From: Thermoplasmata archaeon
GTDB lineage: Archaea; Thermoplasmatota; Thermoplasmata; Thermoplasmatales; Thermoplasmataceae
DNA: 20,587 nucleotides
Direction: 5' to 3'
NCBI GenBank assembly: GCA_021835265.1
Contig: JAKBQK010000018.1
Location: 1-20,587 of the forward strand
Shown: positions 1 through 7,183 of the stretch, piece by piece
How the letters are laid out: every line of letters starts with the position of its first letter
How positions within the stretch are numbered: the first letter of the stretch is position 1
Program-made: the position numbers and the translations under genes
The notes under the pieces: generated by a model
Seen by the model: only the letters and a program-made list of their open reading frames with translations
The model's database searches: none
What the model was told of the DNA's origin: nothing

Positions 1-1892
1 GAATATATTGTAATGCTTTCATTCCTAAAATTAAAGGATTCAGCATAATGTGCTTTATCCCATAATTTGTTTATTTCCTCAATACTAAGAAAGTAATCCG
101 ATTTTCTCCTCATTTCATTCATGCAGATCTCGATAAAAGATGACCCCATGACAGACTGTTCCACGAAGGTCCTGTAATTTTCAAGTTTATCTATTGAAAA
201 TCTTACCAGTTTCCCACCTACAACTAAGTACAGAATACCATTTCTTTCCTCACATATTAGAATGTTCCTGTAATCATAATATGATCCGGACCCTTTCATT
301 TTCAGATTTTCAAGACTATTTCGCATGGAGTCTCTGTTGCAAAATTTTTCATATAGTATTCTGCCCATATTTCTCCCACATAGAAAAATCAATTTTAAAG
401 AACTGTAATTTACGGCTTTTTCAACTACCCTTGAAAACTTCCCCACATCTGAAACTTCAATTTCGACAACAACAGGCCGGTTGTTGTAATAGAATAAAAT
501 ATCTGGTCTTAGACTGTTAAGTTTTCTTTCTCTTTCTGGAAATATATCTCTACTTTCAAGGAACCGCAGCATAAATGTTGATAAATAAGTATGATCAGGC
601 AGAGTTAAAATCTCTGACATTGGCTCCTCATCTGTATCGTTACCATACAGATCTAAACTTTCCCCTACTCTAGATTCGACTTCAATTTTGTTTACCTTTG
701 TATCAATTAAGTAAGGGATAAAACTATCCACTTCTATTCCACTTTTCGAAAGGAAATTAAAGTGTGTTACATTATGTGGTGTTCCGAGCAGTATAGATTT
801 TAATGCTTCAGTCTTCTTCTTTCTGTTTGTAATAACGTTAGTGATTTCCATAGCGTCCCTTTCAGATACATTGAATGAGTAAATCGAACCACAGTTTGAA
901 AGGAGAGACCCCTTTGTATATCGATCGTACTGATCCAGATACTGAGAAGCTACGGTAAGGTAGGTTTTAAATTTTCTTCCCTCACTTAGAATCTCAGACA
1001 GCACGCTAGAATTCAGATTCTGCGCCTCGTCTGCTACAATCATTGTTTGTGGAGTTATTCCTTCTTTAAGGATTTCTGTCCAGATTCTGTTTAGTATTAG
1101 TGAAGAAATTATTTTGCCTTGAGTTGTAGAAAATCTTGTCTTTGACACGTCTATTACAACTACTTTATCACCTTCAGTCAGTTCCTTTATAATATCTACG
1201 CTTTCATTTCTTGACGAAACCAGTGATTTTATCTTAGGATCACTTAAAATTGGATATAACTTATTTATTGAACTGGAGCTATATTCTATCCATGACTGCC
1301 ATTTTGATATAAGATTTTCTATCACTTTTCTGCTTTCCTTGGTGCAACTGGCAGAAAGCGATTTCATCATCTCCTTTGAAAGAAGTGTGTCCATGAAGTC
1401 ACTTAAAGTTGCTTCTGGCTCTCTTAGTAATATTTCCCTCAGTACTGAAGTGAATATGGTTTGTAATCTCGGTCCCCATGTTCCTCCTGAGAGTGAAGAT
1501 TCCCTGGAGAATATTTCCTGTATAAGGTAGAATGATACAGAAGATTGGGAGGCACCTTTTAATATATTCATTTTCACAACACTTTTACCATCTGGTGAAC
1601 TCCCAAGATAGATCAGTTTCTTGTTATCTATCATTGTAATAATATGGTCTGAAAGTGAACCGTGAAAGTCTATTACGATCATATTTGAACTCTCTACTTT
1701 AAGAATATTCTTGCAAAGATTTAATAGAAGATTGGATTTTCCAGTTCCGGTTCTACCCGTGATTAGTGTGTGGAACATCAGAGATCGGGCATTAATTAAA
1801 TATGGATAACCTGAAGCTCCATTCCCAATCTCTATACCTTCTCCCTGAATTCTCTTTCCAGAGGAGATACCAATATCATATCTGAAAGGCAT
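1..1892 (-). CDS. HerA/VirD4-like DNA-translocase ATPase with C-terminal PD-(D/E)XK-like segment (partial)
   Basis: P-loop ATPase of the HerA/FtsK/VirD4-VirB4 group, which pump DNA or protein; 630 codons are visible and the 3' end lies beyond the left edge. Seen from my own translation: Walker A GRTGTGKS (residues 46-53), a second strand MIVIDFHGS (71-79), Walker B with the DEAQ box (288-291), and ASQYLDQ (315-321), the sensor region typical of conjugation coupling proteins. After about residue 455 the sequence changes: RPDILF (462-467), then VVVEIEVS (474-481) and a downstream Lys/Tyr helix, a pattern resembling RPD...ExE nuclease-like modules in plasmid mobilisation proteins. The usual catalytic Lys of the ExK motif is Glu here, so activity is doubtful. 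The ATG is three bases after the stop of the upstream gene, so the two are surely cotranscribed. It could serve conjugation, DNA end processing or defence; which one cannot be told from one ATPase. Confidence 0.85.
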   Translation of the reverse strand, partial: MPFRYDIGISSGKRIQGEGIEIGNGASGYPYLINARSLMFHTLITGRTGTGKSNLLLNLCKNILKVESSNMIVIDFHGSLSDHIITMIDNKKLIYLGSSPDGKSVVKMNILKGASQSSVSFYLIQEIFSRESSLSGGTWGPRLQTIFTSVLREILLREPEATLSDFMDTLLSKEMMKSLSASCTKESRKVIENLISKWQSWIEYSSSSINKLYPILSDPKIKSLVSSRNESVDIIKELTEGDKVVVIDVSKTRFSTTQGKIISSLILNRIWTEILKEGITPQTMIVADEAQNLNSSVLSEILSEGRKFKTYLTVASQYLDQYDRYTKGSLLSNCGSIYSFNVSERDAMEITNVITNRKKKTEALKSILLGTPHNVTHFNFLSKSGIEVDSFIPYLIDTKVNKIEVESRVGESLDLYGNDTDEEPMSEILTLPDHTYLSTFMLRFLESRDIFPERERKLNSLRPDILFYYNNRPVVVEIEVSDVGKFSRVVEKAVNYSSLKLIFLCGRNMGRILYEKFCNRDSMRNSLENLKMKGSGSYYDYRNILICEERNGILYLVVGGKLVRFSIDKLENYRTFVEQSVMGSSFIEICMNEMRRKSDYFLSIEEINKLWDKAHYAESFNFRNESITIY

Positions 1893-1895
1893 TGA

Positions 1896-2780
1896 TCACG
1901 GTAAAAATGGGCTGAAATTTAAATTTTCCATATGTGAAAAAAAATTCTGACAGTTCTTTTCAAATTCTTTCATTCTGGGAACTGTAACTGTATAAACGAA
2001 TTTCTCATCTTCGTTCTGAAAAAGATAAGGTCCTATGTCAGAAATAGCCCCATAGAAAGAATTATCCTTGGTTTTCATTAGTTTAAAAATATTTCCACCT
2101 CTTGAAAATCTGTACCTTAAATTTTTAATGCCACTATTCTTCCTGGAAACATCAACCCACATAAATTCGTTCAATCTATTTTTAAAGATTGTGATTTTAT
2201 GAAGGTGTTGGAATTCTCCAGTGGAATCAGGAAAGTAATTCCATAGTCCCTCTCCCCATATTTTTTTCCAGGATAGCCTTCCGATTCTCTCGTTTTCAAA
2301 CCACTGAAAATTTGAATGATAATTACAAAGGAATGAACTGTCTATAAAGTTTATTGCTCCGACTGAATGGGTCCTTATATCTCTAATCATATTCAGAGCT
2401 GCATCTTCCATTCCTTCGTCGTACCTGAATTCAAGCATAGTTCCATTAAAGAAAGCAGTTGATGATGATCGGCCTAAATAATCTGGTCCGGAAAAAATTA
2501 CACTTTTTTCACCGTTTATGTCCATTATTTGTACTGTCTCCTTTCCATAATATTCAACAGAACTCTTCATATGGTTTTTTGGAAACCCATAATAGAACCA
2601 GTCCATGAATGATTCCTTGATTGAGATTCTTTCTCTGTCTGATCCAACTTCAATCCTGACTGAAATAGGTTCATTATATGAAAATCTGATAGATGATTTA
2701 ATTTCTTCATTTTCAGGAATGAATATGGGGAATGGAATTTTAGCCTGAAACAGCTCTTCCTTGCTTTCCTCGAATATCAT
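1896..2780 (-). CDS. Hypothetical protein, partner of the DNA-translocase ATPase
   Basis: I do not recognise this 294-residue protein. It is soluble-looking, with no signal peptide or membrane helix, rich in Phe, Tyr and Trp and in acidic/basic residues, and predicted mostly beta-strand in its second half. There are no obvious catalytic motifs or cysteine pairs (only two Cys). The ATG is preceded by an AT-rich stretch with TATATTTA about 18 bases away, so it may have its own promoter, but it also follows the fumarylacetoacetate hydrolase family gene after only 24 bases. It ends three bases before the ATPase start, so a physical or functional partnership with that ATPase is the best guess. Many HerA/VirD4-type ATPases work with one dedicated partner gene, but I cannot match this one to a known partner family. 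Confidence 0.85.
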   Translation of the reverse strand: MIFEESKEELFQAKIPFPIFIPENEEIKSSIRFSYNEPISVRIEVGSDRERISIKESFMDWFYYGFPKNHMKSSVEYYGKETVQIMDINGEKSVIFSGPDYLGRSSSTAFFNGTMLEFRYDEGMEDAALNMIRDIRTHSVGAINFIDSSFLCNYHSNFQWFENERIGRLSWKKIWGEGLWNYFPDSTGEFQHLHKITIFKNRLNEFMWVDVSRKNSGIKNLRYRFSRGGNIFKLMKTKDNSFYGAISDIGPYLFQNEDEKFVYTVTVPRMKEFEKNCQNFFSHMENLNFSPFLP

Positions 2781-2804
2781 TTAAATGATAAATATACAAA
2801 AATC

Positions 2805-3617
2805 TTATCCAACAACATTTTCAAGTTTGCCAATTTTTTCTGATTCTATCCTTATCATATCCCCTTTCCCAAGATATGGGTATTTACCTGATGCTGCAAC
2901 ACCAGCTGGTGTACCGCTGAGAATCATGTCTCCAGGTTCCAGTGTTATATTTTTGCTTATATAAGATACCATATCTGCAAATGAGAATATCATGTCTTTT
3001 GTGTTACCATCCTGACGAATTTCACCATTCACAAAAGTCTTAATTGAAAATTCTTCTTCTTTTCCTATAAACACAGTTTTGCTTACAGGAAGAAAAGTGT
3101 CTGCGGCTTTTCCCATTATCCAGTTCTTTCCTAAATTGGGTGAAAATTGATTTTGATAATCTCTTGCACTTACGTCGTTCACTACCGCAAAACCAACTAT
3201 GGAATTCTGAGCCTCACTCCTTGAAGCTTTTGACGTCTTTTTTCCTACTATTGCTGCTATTTCTCCCTCATAATCCAGCTGTTTTATACCTTCATGTTTT
3301 AATATTTTTCCATTAAATGGTATTAATGAATTGGAGAATTTTGGAAAAAAATATGGAAATTCAGGGCTTTTCTGTACAGTTTCAGCGGAATGATTTTTGA
3401 AATTCAAAGCAGGACAAAGAATTTTGCCAGGATTAACTGGAATGACACTCGTATAACTTTTTGTATCACCCTGCACAAATTCTGCAGAATTTATATTTTC
3501 ACTTAATTCCTTGTAGAATTTATTTAGATTTGAAATCTTTCTTCCCTTCTTAACAGAGCCATTTTCGTAAGCAATTGGAAAAAGATTACCATTTTCAGAA
3601 ACTATTTCAATTTGCAT
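2805..3617 (-). CDS. Fumarylacetoacetate hydrolase (FAH) family protein
   Basis: A 270-residue FAH-superfamily enzyme, a metal-dependent family that hydrolyses C-C bonds, decarboxylates, or dehydrates/isomerises 2-keto acids (for example fumarylpyruvate or 2-keto-3-deoxy-sugar acids). Seen: the metal-binding EGE (Glu117, Glu119), the NDVSARD signature (147-153, Asp148 the third ligand), a Lys/Asp pair (Lys170, Asp173), and the C-terminal LSGTPAGV (233-240). Length is normal for the short single-domain form, with an N-terminal strand region of about 60 residues. All key residues are present, so it should be active; the substrate cannot be read from sequence. The start has a TATA-like box about 23 bases upstream and no Shine-Dalgarno motif, so a leaderless transcript is likely. 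It sits 24 bases before the unknown 294-residue gene, an odd pairing of central carbon metabolism with DNA translocation that may be coincidental. Confidence 0.93.
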   Translation of the reverse strand: MQIEIVSENGNLFPIAYENGSVKKGRKISNLNKFYKELSENINSAEFVQGDTKSYTSVIPVNPGKILCPALNFKNHSAETVQKSPEFPYFFPKFSNSLIPFNGKILKHEGIKQLDYEGEIAAIVGKKTSKASRSEAQNSIVGFAVVNDVSARDYQNQFSPNLGKNWIMGKAADTFLPVSKTVFIGKEEEFSIKTFVNGEIRQDGNTKDMIFSFADMVSYISKNITLEPGDMILSGTPAGVAASGKYPYLGKGDMIRIESEKIGKLENVVG

Positions 3618-3633
3618 AGGCTTTGATTTGAAC

Positions 3634-3645
3634 TTAATATTTACG
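3634..3645 (-). promoter_or_regulatory. TATA-like box of the FAH family gene
   Basis: On the minus strand this reads GTAAATATTAAG, centred about 23 bases before the ATG. With no ribosome-binding site in between, this fits an archaeal leaderless promoter. Not experimentally shown. Confidence 0.45.
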
Positions 3646-3705
3646 CATTTCTAATTGTAACATCATATGATAAATGCTTAATTCGTTTTAAACAGACTAT
3701 GTACA

Positions 3706-5145
3706 TTATCTGTGTGTGTCTTTGTTCGCTATATAATTTCCATATATTGAATAATTAGTGGAAAACCACATAATTGGAAGGCTTATTCCCAATAGCACAA
3801 GACCAAATATTAGTTGACTCGTTATGCTGAAAGCTGGCCAAATCTGGCTTGAAGTAATAACAGTATAATAAAGTACTATTACAAAAACTACTGGAAACAT
3901 CCCAGTTATGTATTCATATATTATGGATCTCCCTATTTTATTAATTGGTGTTAGCATTAATGATAATAGAATACCGGAAAGCACTGAAAACAGGCCCATG
4001 ATTGAAAAGATTAACCCGTTCTTCACTGCAACATCAAGAACTGCTGGAACATACCATACAACCATGAAGAAGATTGTGAGAAGAGCCAAAACAACATACA
4101 ACACTTTTGATATACCAATACTAATCCTGATTTCACTAAATAGACGGGTGAATATTAAGGATGAAACCGCAAATAGACCGAGATTAGTTCCAAAATAGAA
4201 AAGGAGGTTTCTTTGCAACCCAAAATAGACACCAAAGGTTATCAGTATTGGACTTAGAATCATTATCAGGAGGGCTATGAATAATAAGCCTTTTCTCTTT
4301 TTCTTTGAATTCCAAAGTTTGCCAAATATTCCATATCTTTCCCTTTGGACAAAATGAAGATACAGGAATGTTCCTATTGAAAGAATGAGACTTTCTGTTA
4401 TTATGGGCAGTGATATTATGCCGAGAATTTCAGCACCAATGGCTGGGATTATGGATGTGACGGTTTCACATTGGCACGAAAATACAGAGAAGCTCATGGA
4501 TGTTAAATTGAGTAAGTTGCTTTTCCCCTGATTTTTGACTTTTGATATTTGAATTATTTTTCTTGCATTTTCAAGAAGCAGGAACCCCAAAATTAGTATT
4601 ATGATCATATACTGAAAACTGAAGGAAAACACGAAATACCTCATTCCAGCTATCACAACCCCATTGCTGAAGAAAAATGGGACCCCTTTAACATTAATAT
4701 CATCACCTATGTTAAAAATCAAAACCTGAGATAATCTCTCAAATGAAATCACCCTGAGAAGGGATGAAAGAAGAAGCATTAGAAAACCATAAATTATGTA
4801 AACTAAATGATATTTCTTCATTCTGTCATTATCCATAATGTACCTTATGGAAAATATGAGTGCGATTATTTGAAGAGCAAGGGCAGGAAAATAGTTGAAA
4901 TCCATTAAAATGGTTAAAAATGTGGATAGAATGAAAATACTTATAGGATAAAACTTTAAAATGCTTATTTTTCTATATGAAATATATTCCAATAGTGGCA
5001 TTAATACTATCAATCCTATGATTGAATAGAATAAGTAATATATCTGTCCGGAGAAAATGGTTATGCCTTCAATTATCTCTATTATAATCGAGAGAAGATA
5101 AATGACGCTCAATAACAAAAGATATACTAGTCGATGCACCTGCAC
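3706..5145 (-). CDS. Polytopic membrane protein with an intramembrane CxCE motif
   Basis: I do not recognise this 479-residue integral membrane protein, which has about 12-14 hydrophobic helices, short basic loops (around 104-111 and 268-285) and no signal for a soluble domain. The one striking motif is SCQCETVTS (223-231, Cys224, Cys226, Glu227), followed by PAIGAEILGI in a helix; two cysteines and an acid inside a membrane segment suggest metal or heme binding or redox chemistry. The start is GTG, with another GTG two codons later, and no clear ribosome-binding site. It lies 43 bases after the VIT1/CCC1-type gene in the same direction, so it is probably the last gene of a metal-handling operon. 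Transporter or membrane enzyme are both possible. Confidence 0.88.
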   Translation of the reverse strand: MQVHRLVYLLLLSVIYLLSIIIEIIEGITIFSGQIYYLFYSIIGLIVLMPLLEYISYRKISILKFYPISIFILSTFLTILMDFNYFPALALQIIALIFSIRYIMDNDRMKKYHLVYIIYGFLMLLLSSLLRVISFERLSQVLIFNIGDDINVKGVPFFFSNGVVIAGMRYFVFSFSFQYMIIILILGFLLLENARKIIQISKVKNQGKSNLLNLTSMSFSVFSCQCETVTSIIPAIGAEILGIISLPIITESLILSIGTFLYLHFVQRERYGIFGKLWNSKKKRKGLLFIALLIMILSPILITFGVYFGLQRNLLFYFGTNLGLFAVSSLIFTRLFSEIRISIGISKVLYVVLALLTIFFMVVWYVPAVLDVAVKNGLIFSIMGLFSVLSGILLSLMLTPINKIGRSIIYEYITGMFPVVFVIVLYYTVITSSQIWPAFSITSQLIFGLVLLGISLPIMWFSTNYSIYGNYIANKDTHR

Positions 5146-5188
5146 TGTATTACTTCGATTAGTTTATCTTTTTCATCTATTTGTTATT

Positions 5189-5713
5189 TTATGATACTAT
5201 TCTTAAGTAATATCCAGCCACGGTCATTATAACTCCCAGTATAACCAGAGAAATAAACCAGTTTGATGCTTTTCCTCCAGAACTTTTCCCTAGAAATATC
5301 CCCATTATACCTAATGCCAGATATGAGAAAGTTAAAGAATAAATCCCTTCTCTATGCAGTAATGAATAACTTACTATTGGAATTGCCGCTCCAACAAACC
5401 CCATGATAAACGATAATGAACCACCCTTGAATGCATCACTTAGATTTCTTCTCATTACAGATGTTTTGCTCTGACCTGGATTTGATGATGGTTTCAGTAA
5501 ATGAGCTATCCTGTATTCTCCCTGCCTGAGTCTTCCATATTCTGCAACGAAGAAGCTTGCCGCTCCGACAACCGCTGACCCTAAACTGATCCTTAGGGCT
5601 GCCTCTAGCATGATGTTAGATTTGCTTATTATTGCATTACTTGTTATCATCAGCGATGTGATTAGTCCGTCTATTGCTCCTATGCTTAGAGCAAAAGAGT
5701 CATCTTCGTTCAC
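5189..5713 (-). CDS. VIT1/CCC1-family (DUF125) iron/manganese transporter
   Basis: A 174-residue membrane protein of the VIT1/CCC1 family, whose studied members move Fe2+ or Mn2+ out of the cytosol, usually by proton exchange. Five hydrophobic segments are visible. The first carries GAIDGLITSLMI (12-23), matching the family's DGL...TS motif; the second ends FFVAEYGRLRQGEY (54-67), matching its conserved GEY-type helix that reaches the metal-binding loop; the third has the kinked GFVGAAIP (105-112). The connecting cytoplasmic loop is short, as in archaeal members. The start is GTG, overlapping the stop of the upstream DUF211 gene (GTGA), and an in-frame stop lies immediately before it, so no other start is possible upstream. 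Translational coupling with the DUF211 gene is expected. Confidence 0.9.
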   Translation of the reverse strand: MNEDDSFALSIGAIDGLITSLMITSNAIISKSNIMLEAALRISLGSAVVGAASFFVAEYGRLRQGEYRIAHLLKPSSNPGQSKTSVMRRNLSDAFKGGSLSFIMGFVGAAIPIVSYSLLHREGIYSLTFSYLALGIMGIFLGKSSGGKASNWFISLVILGVIMTVAGYYLRIVS

Positions 5714-5994
5714 TCATCACGCCTTATATTTTCAATTAGTTTACTGCCTACTGCTATTTCATCTATTGAATGAACTACAGCTCCAACTTCTTCAATACCC
5801 TTTAGAACCTGTTCATAATTTATATTATTCCCTTCTATGGTAATATTAACACCCATGGTCTCTATGTCCATATCAGTAACGATAATATTTACTCCTTCTA
5901 CACCCTTCACCGAACTAATTATCTCTGAAAGTTCCATTAATGTTGGCCTGTTTATCCCCTTGCCAACATCGAGAATTAATCTCCTTATGTTCAT
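5710..5994 (-). CDS. DUF211 family protein
   Basis: A 94-residue protein of DUF211, a small archaeal family with a ferredoxin-like alpha/beta fold and no assigned biochemical role. Seen: the family pattern IRRLILDV (3-10), a central GVEGVNIIVTDMDIET (31-46), and the C-terminal GAVVHSIDEIAVG (71-83). The fold is like those of small regulatory or metal-sensing domains. It is the first gene of the operon, overlapping the VIT1/CCC1-type gene by four bases; a role in sensing or regulating transported metal follows from this context and is inference. AGGTG lies ten bases before the ATG, a plausible ribosome-binding site, so this mRNA probably has a leader. Confidence 0.9.
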   Translation of the reverse strand: MNIRRLILDVGKGINRPTLMELSEIISSVKGVEGVNIIVTDMDIETMGVNITIEGNNINYEQVLKGIEEVGAVVHSIDEIAVGSKLIENIRRDE

Positions 5995-6035
5995 CTTTTA
6001 CTACACCTATTAAGATCAAGAGGTAATGAACTTAA

Positions 6036-6072
6036 CAAAATAAATATGTTCCTATCCATTTATAATTAAATC
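6036..6072. promoter_or_regulatory. Divergent promoter region between DUF211 operon and CinA operon
   Basis: Two AT-rich boxes face opposite ways: ATATTTATTTTG on the minus strand (about 6037-6048) would serve the DUF211-VIT1 operon, and TTTATAATTAAA on the plus strand (about 6059-6070) would serve the CinA side. Both are at leader-bearing distances from the starts. The rest of this 5995-6123 stretch shows no further feature. Confidence 0.3.
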
Positions 6073-6123
6073 GTTCAATTTGTAAAAGTTAAATAGATTA
6101 ATAGTAATCGTTAAAAGATAAAG

Positions 6124-6219
6124 TTGGAAAACAGAAAGAGACAAATGCTCATATTCATGATGGTGCTTGTTGGGATGTCCGCACTAATGTTCTACGTTTC
6201 CTATCTGAATAATATCTAG
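6124..6219 (+). CDS. Possible 31-residue single-helix membrane protein
   Basis: A short open frame starting TTG (or ATG at 6145) and ending TAG reads as a basic N-terminus (LENRKRQ) followed by one hydrophobic stretch of about 18 residues (MLIFMMVLVG... to MFYVSY) and the end LNNI. That is the classical layout of a one-helix small membrane protein with the positive end inside. It lies ten bases before the CinA-domain gene on the same strand, downstream of the candidate promoter. Its codon use and shape are better than chance for noncoding DNA, but there is no strong ribosome-binding site and no family that I recognise. It may equally be the leader of the next gene. Confidence 0.4.
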   Translation: MENRKRQMLIFMMVLVGMSALMFYVSYLNNI

Positions 6220-6229
6220 AAGTGAGAGT

Positions 6230-7003
6230 ATGAATATAGCTGTTATTTCCATTGGAAATGAAGTTGTTAAGGGAAGAACGGTTGATTCTAATTCAGCAGA
6301 AATATCCTCATTTCTCACATCAAACGGGTTCAATGTAGCTTATCACATTGCGTGTAAGGATGAAACAGATGAAATATGCAAATCATTGAAGTTTTTATTA
6401 GATGAAGTTGATGTTATTATAACAACTGGTGGACTTGGGCCAACTATGGATGATATTTCTATTGAATCTATCAGTAAATGCCTCAGATTACCATTAGAAA
6501 TGAATCCTCATGCAGTGGATATTTTAAAGACAAAATATCTATCTCTAAAACTAGAATTGACAGAAGAGAGATTAAAAATGGCGAAAATGCCACTGGGTGC
6601 AGAAATAATAGAAAATAAAGGCGGTACCGCACCTGGCATGTTTCTCAAATATGATGGAAAAATAATATTTTCTGTTCCAGGCGTGCCGAGGGAGATGAGA
6701 TCTATGTTACCACAAATCCTTCTAAATATGGGCGTGTCTAAAAAAGCTTACATGAGCAAAGAAATAAGGGTAAATGGGATAATGGAAAGTGCCATTGCTC
6801 CACTGATAAAAGAAGTATTTGACGTTATGAACAATGGAATAAATATTAAATCCCATCCAGAATCCTTTGAATTTAATAATCCAGTTCTAATAATTGAATT
6901 CTACGGATATGGAGATAGTCAGGACGATATTGAAAATAGAATAAATTCTACATATAAAGAATTCAGTCAGAGAGTTAAAAATAAATTCAGCTTATCCATA
7001 TGA
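6230..7003 (+). CDS. CinA N-terminal (MoaB/MogA-like) domain protein
   Basis: A 257-residue protein made only of the CinA N-terminal domain, which shares the fold of the molybdopterin-binding proteins MoaB and MogA and in CinA has been linked to ADP-ribose pyrophosphatase activity in nicotinamide nucleotide recycling. Seen: SIGNEVVKGRTVDSN (7-21), TTGGLGPTMDD (65-75), a GGTAPGM loop (about 130-136), and FSVPGVPREM (about 147-156). These are the usual substrate-binding stretches of the family and look intact. The C-terminal nicotinamide-mononucleotide deamidase domain of bacterial CinA is absent, as is normal in Thermoplasmata. The ATG follows GTGAG by five bases, so a leadered start is likely. 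A 58-residue gene follows three bases after the stop. Confidence 0.93.
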   Translation: MNIAVISIGNEVVKGRTVDSNSAEISSFLTSNGFNVAYHIACKDETDEICKSLKFLLDEVDVIITTGGLGPTMDDISIESISKCLRLPLEMNPHAVDILKTKYLSLKLELTEERLKMAKMPLGAEIIENKGGTAPGMFLKYDGKIIFSVPGVPREMRSMLPQILLNMGVSKKAYMSKEIRVNGIMESAIAPLIKEVFDVMNNGINIKSHPESFEFNNPVLIIEFYGYGDSQDDIENRINSTYKEFSQRVKNKFSLSI

Positions 7004-7006
7004 GGC

Positions 7007-7183
7007 ATGATAAAAATGAGAGAGCTTGAGAAATTCGAAATTAGTGTTCTGAATTTATGCAAGGATGATAAACTGAGGGAAAAATTGAGAAATAAAATGC
7101 TTAAGAGTAAGCAACCTACTGACCCATTCCAACTTAAGAAAATTGAGAATAAGATAGAAAAGGCCAATAAGAAAATCTCTTAG
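7007..7183 (+). CDS. Small basic helical protein (58 residues)
   Basis: A 58-residue frame from ATG to TAG, three bases after the CinA-domain stop, with GAGG from the stop region acting as a ribosome-binding site. It is very rich in Lys and Glu (about a quarter Lys) with a regular LEKFEISVLNLCKDDKLREK helix and a second KIENKIEKANKK helix split by a QPTDPF turn, so a helical hairpin or coiled coil is expected. There is one Cys (residue 18). The 3' end overlaps the convergent SIS-domain gene by four bases, the sort of tight packing seen between real genes. I recognise no family; the operon position suggests it is expressed with the CinA-domain protein. Confidence 0.6.
   Translation: MIKMRELEKFEISVLNLCKDDKLREKLRNKMLKSKQPTDPFQLKKIENKIEKANKKIS

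Noticed and set aside
194..520. 108-residue plus-strand open frame
   Set aside because: It lies wholly inside the minus-strand ATPase gene and its translation is low-complexity Phe/Leu/Cys-rich with no motif: a shadow frame.
3908..4198. 96-residue plus-strand open frame
   Set aside because: Antisense to the 479-residue membrane protein; no ribosome-binding site, promoter or recognisable feature.
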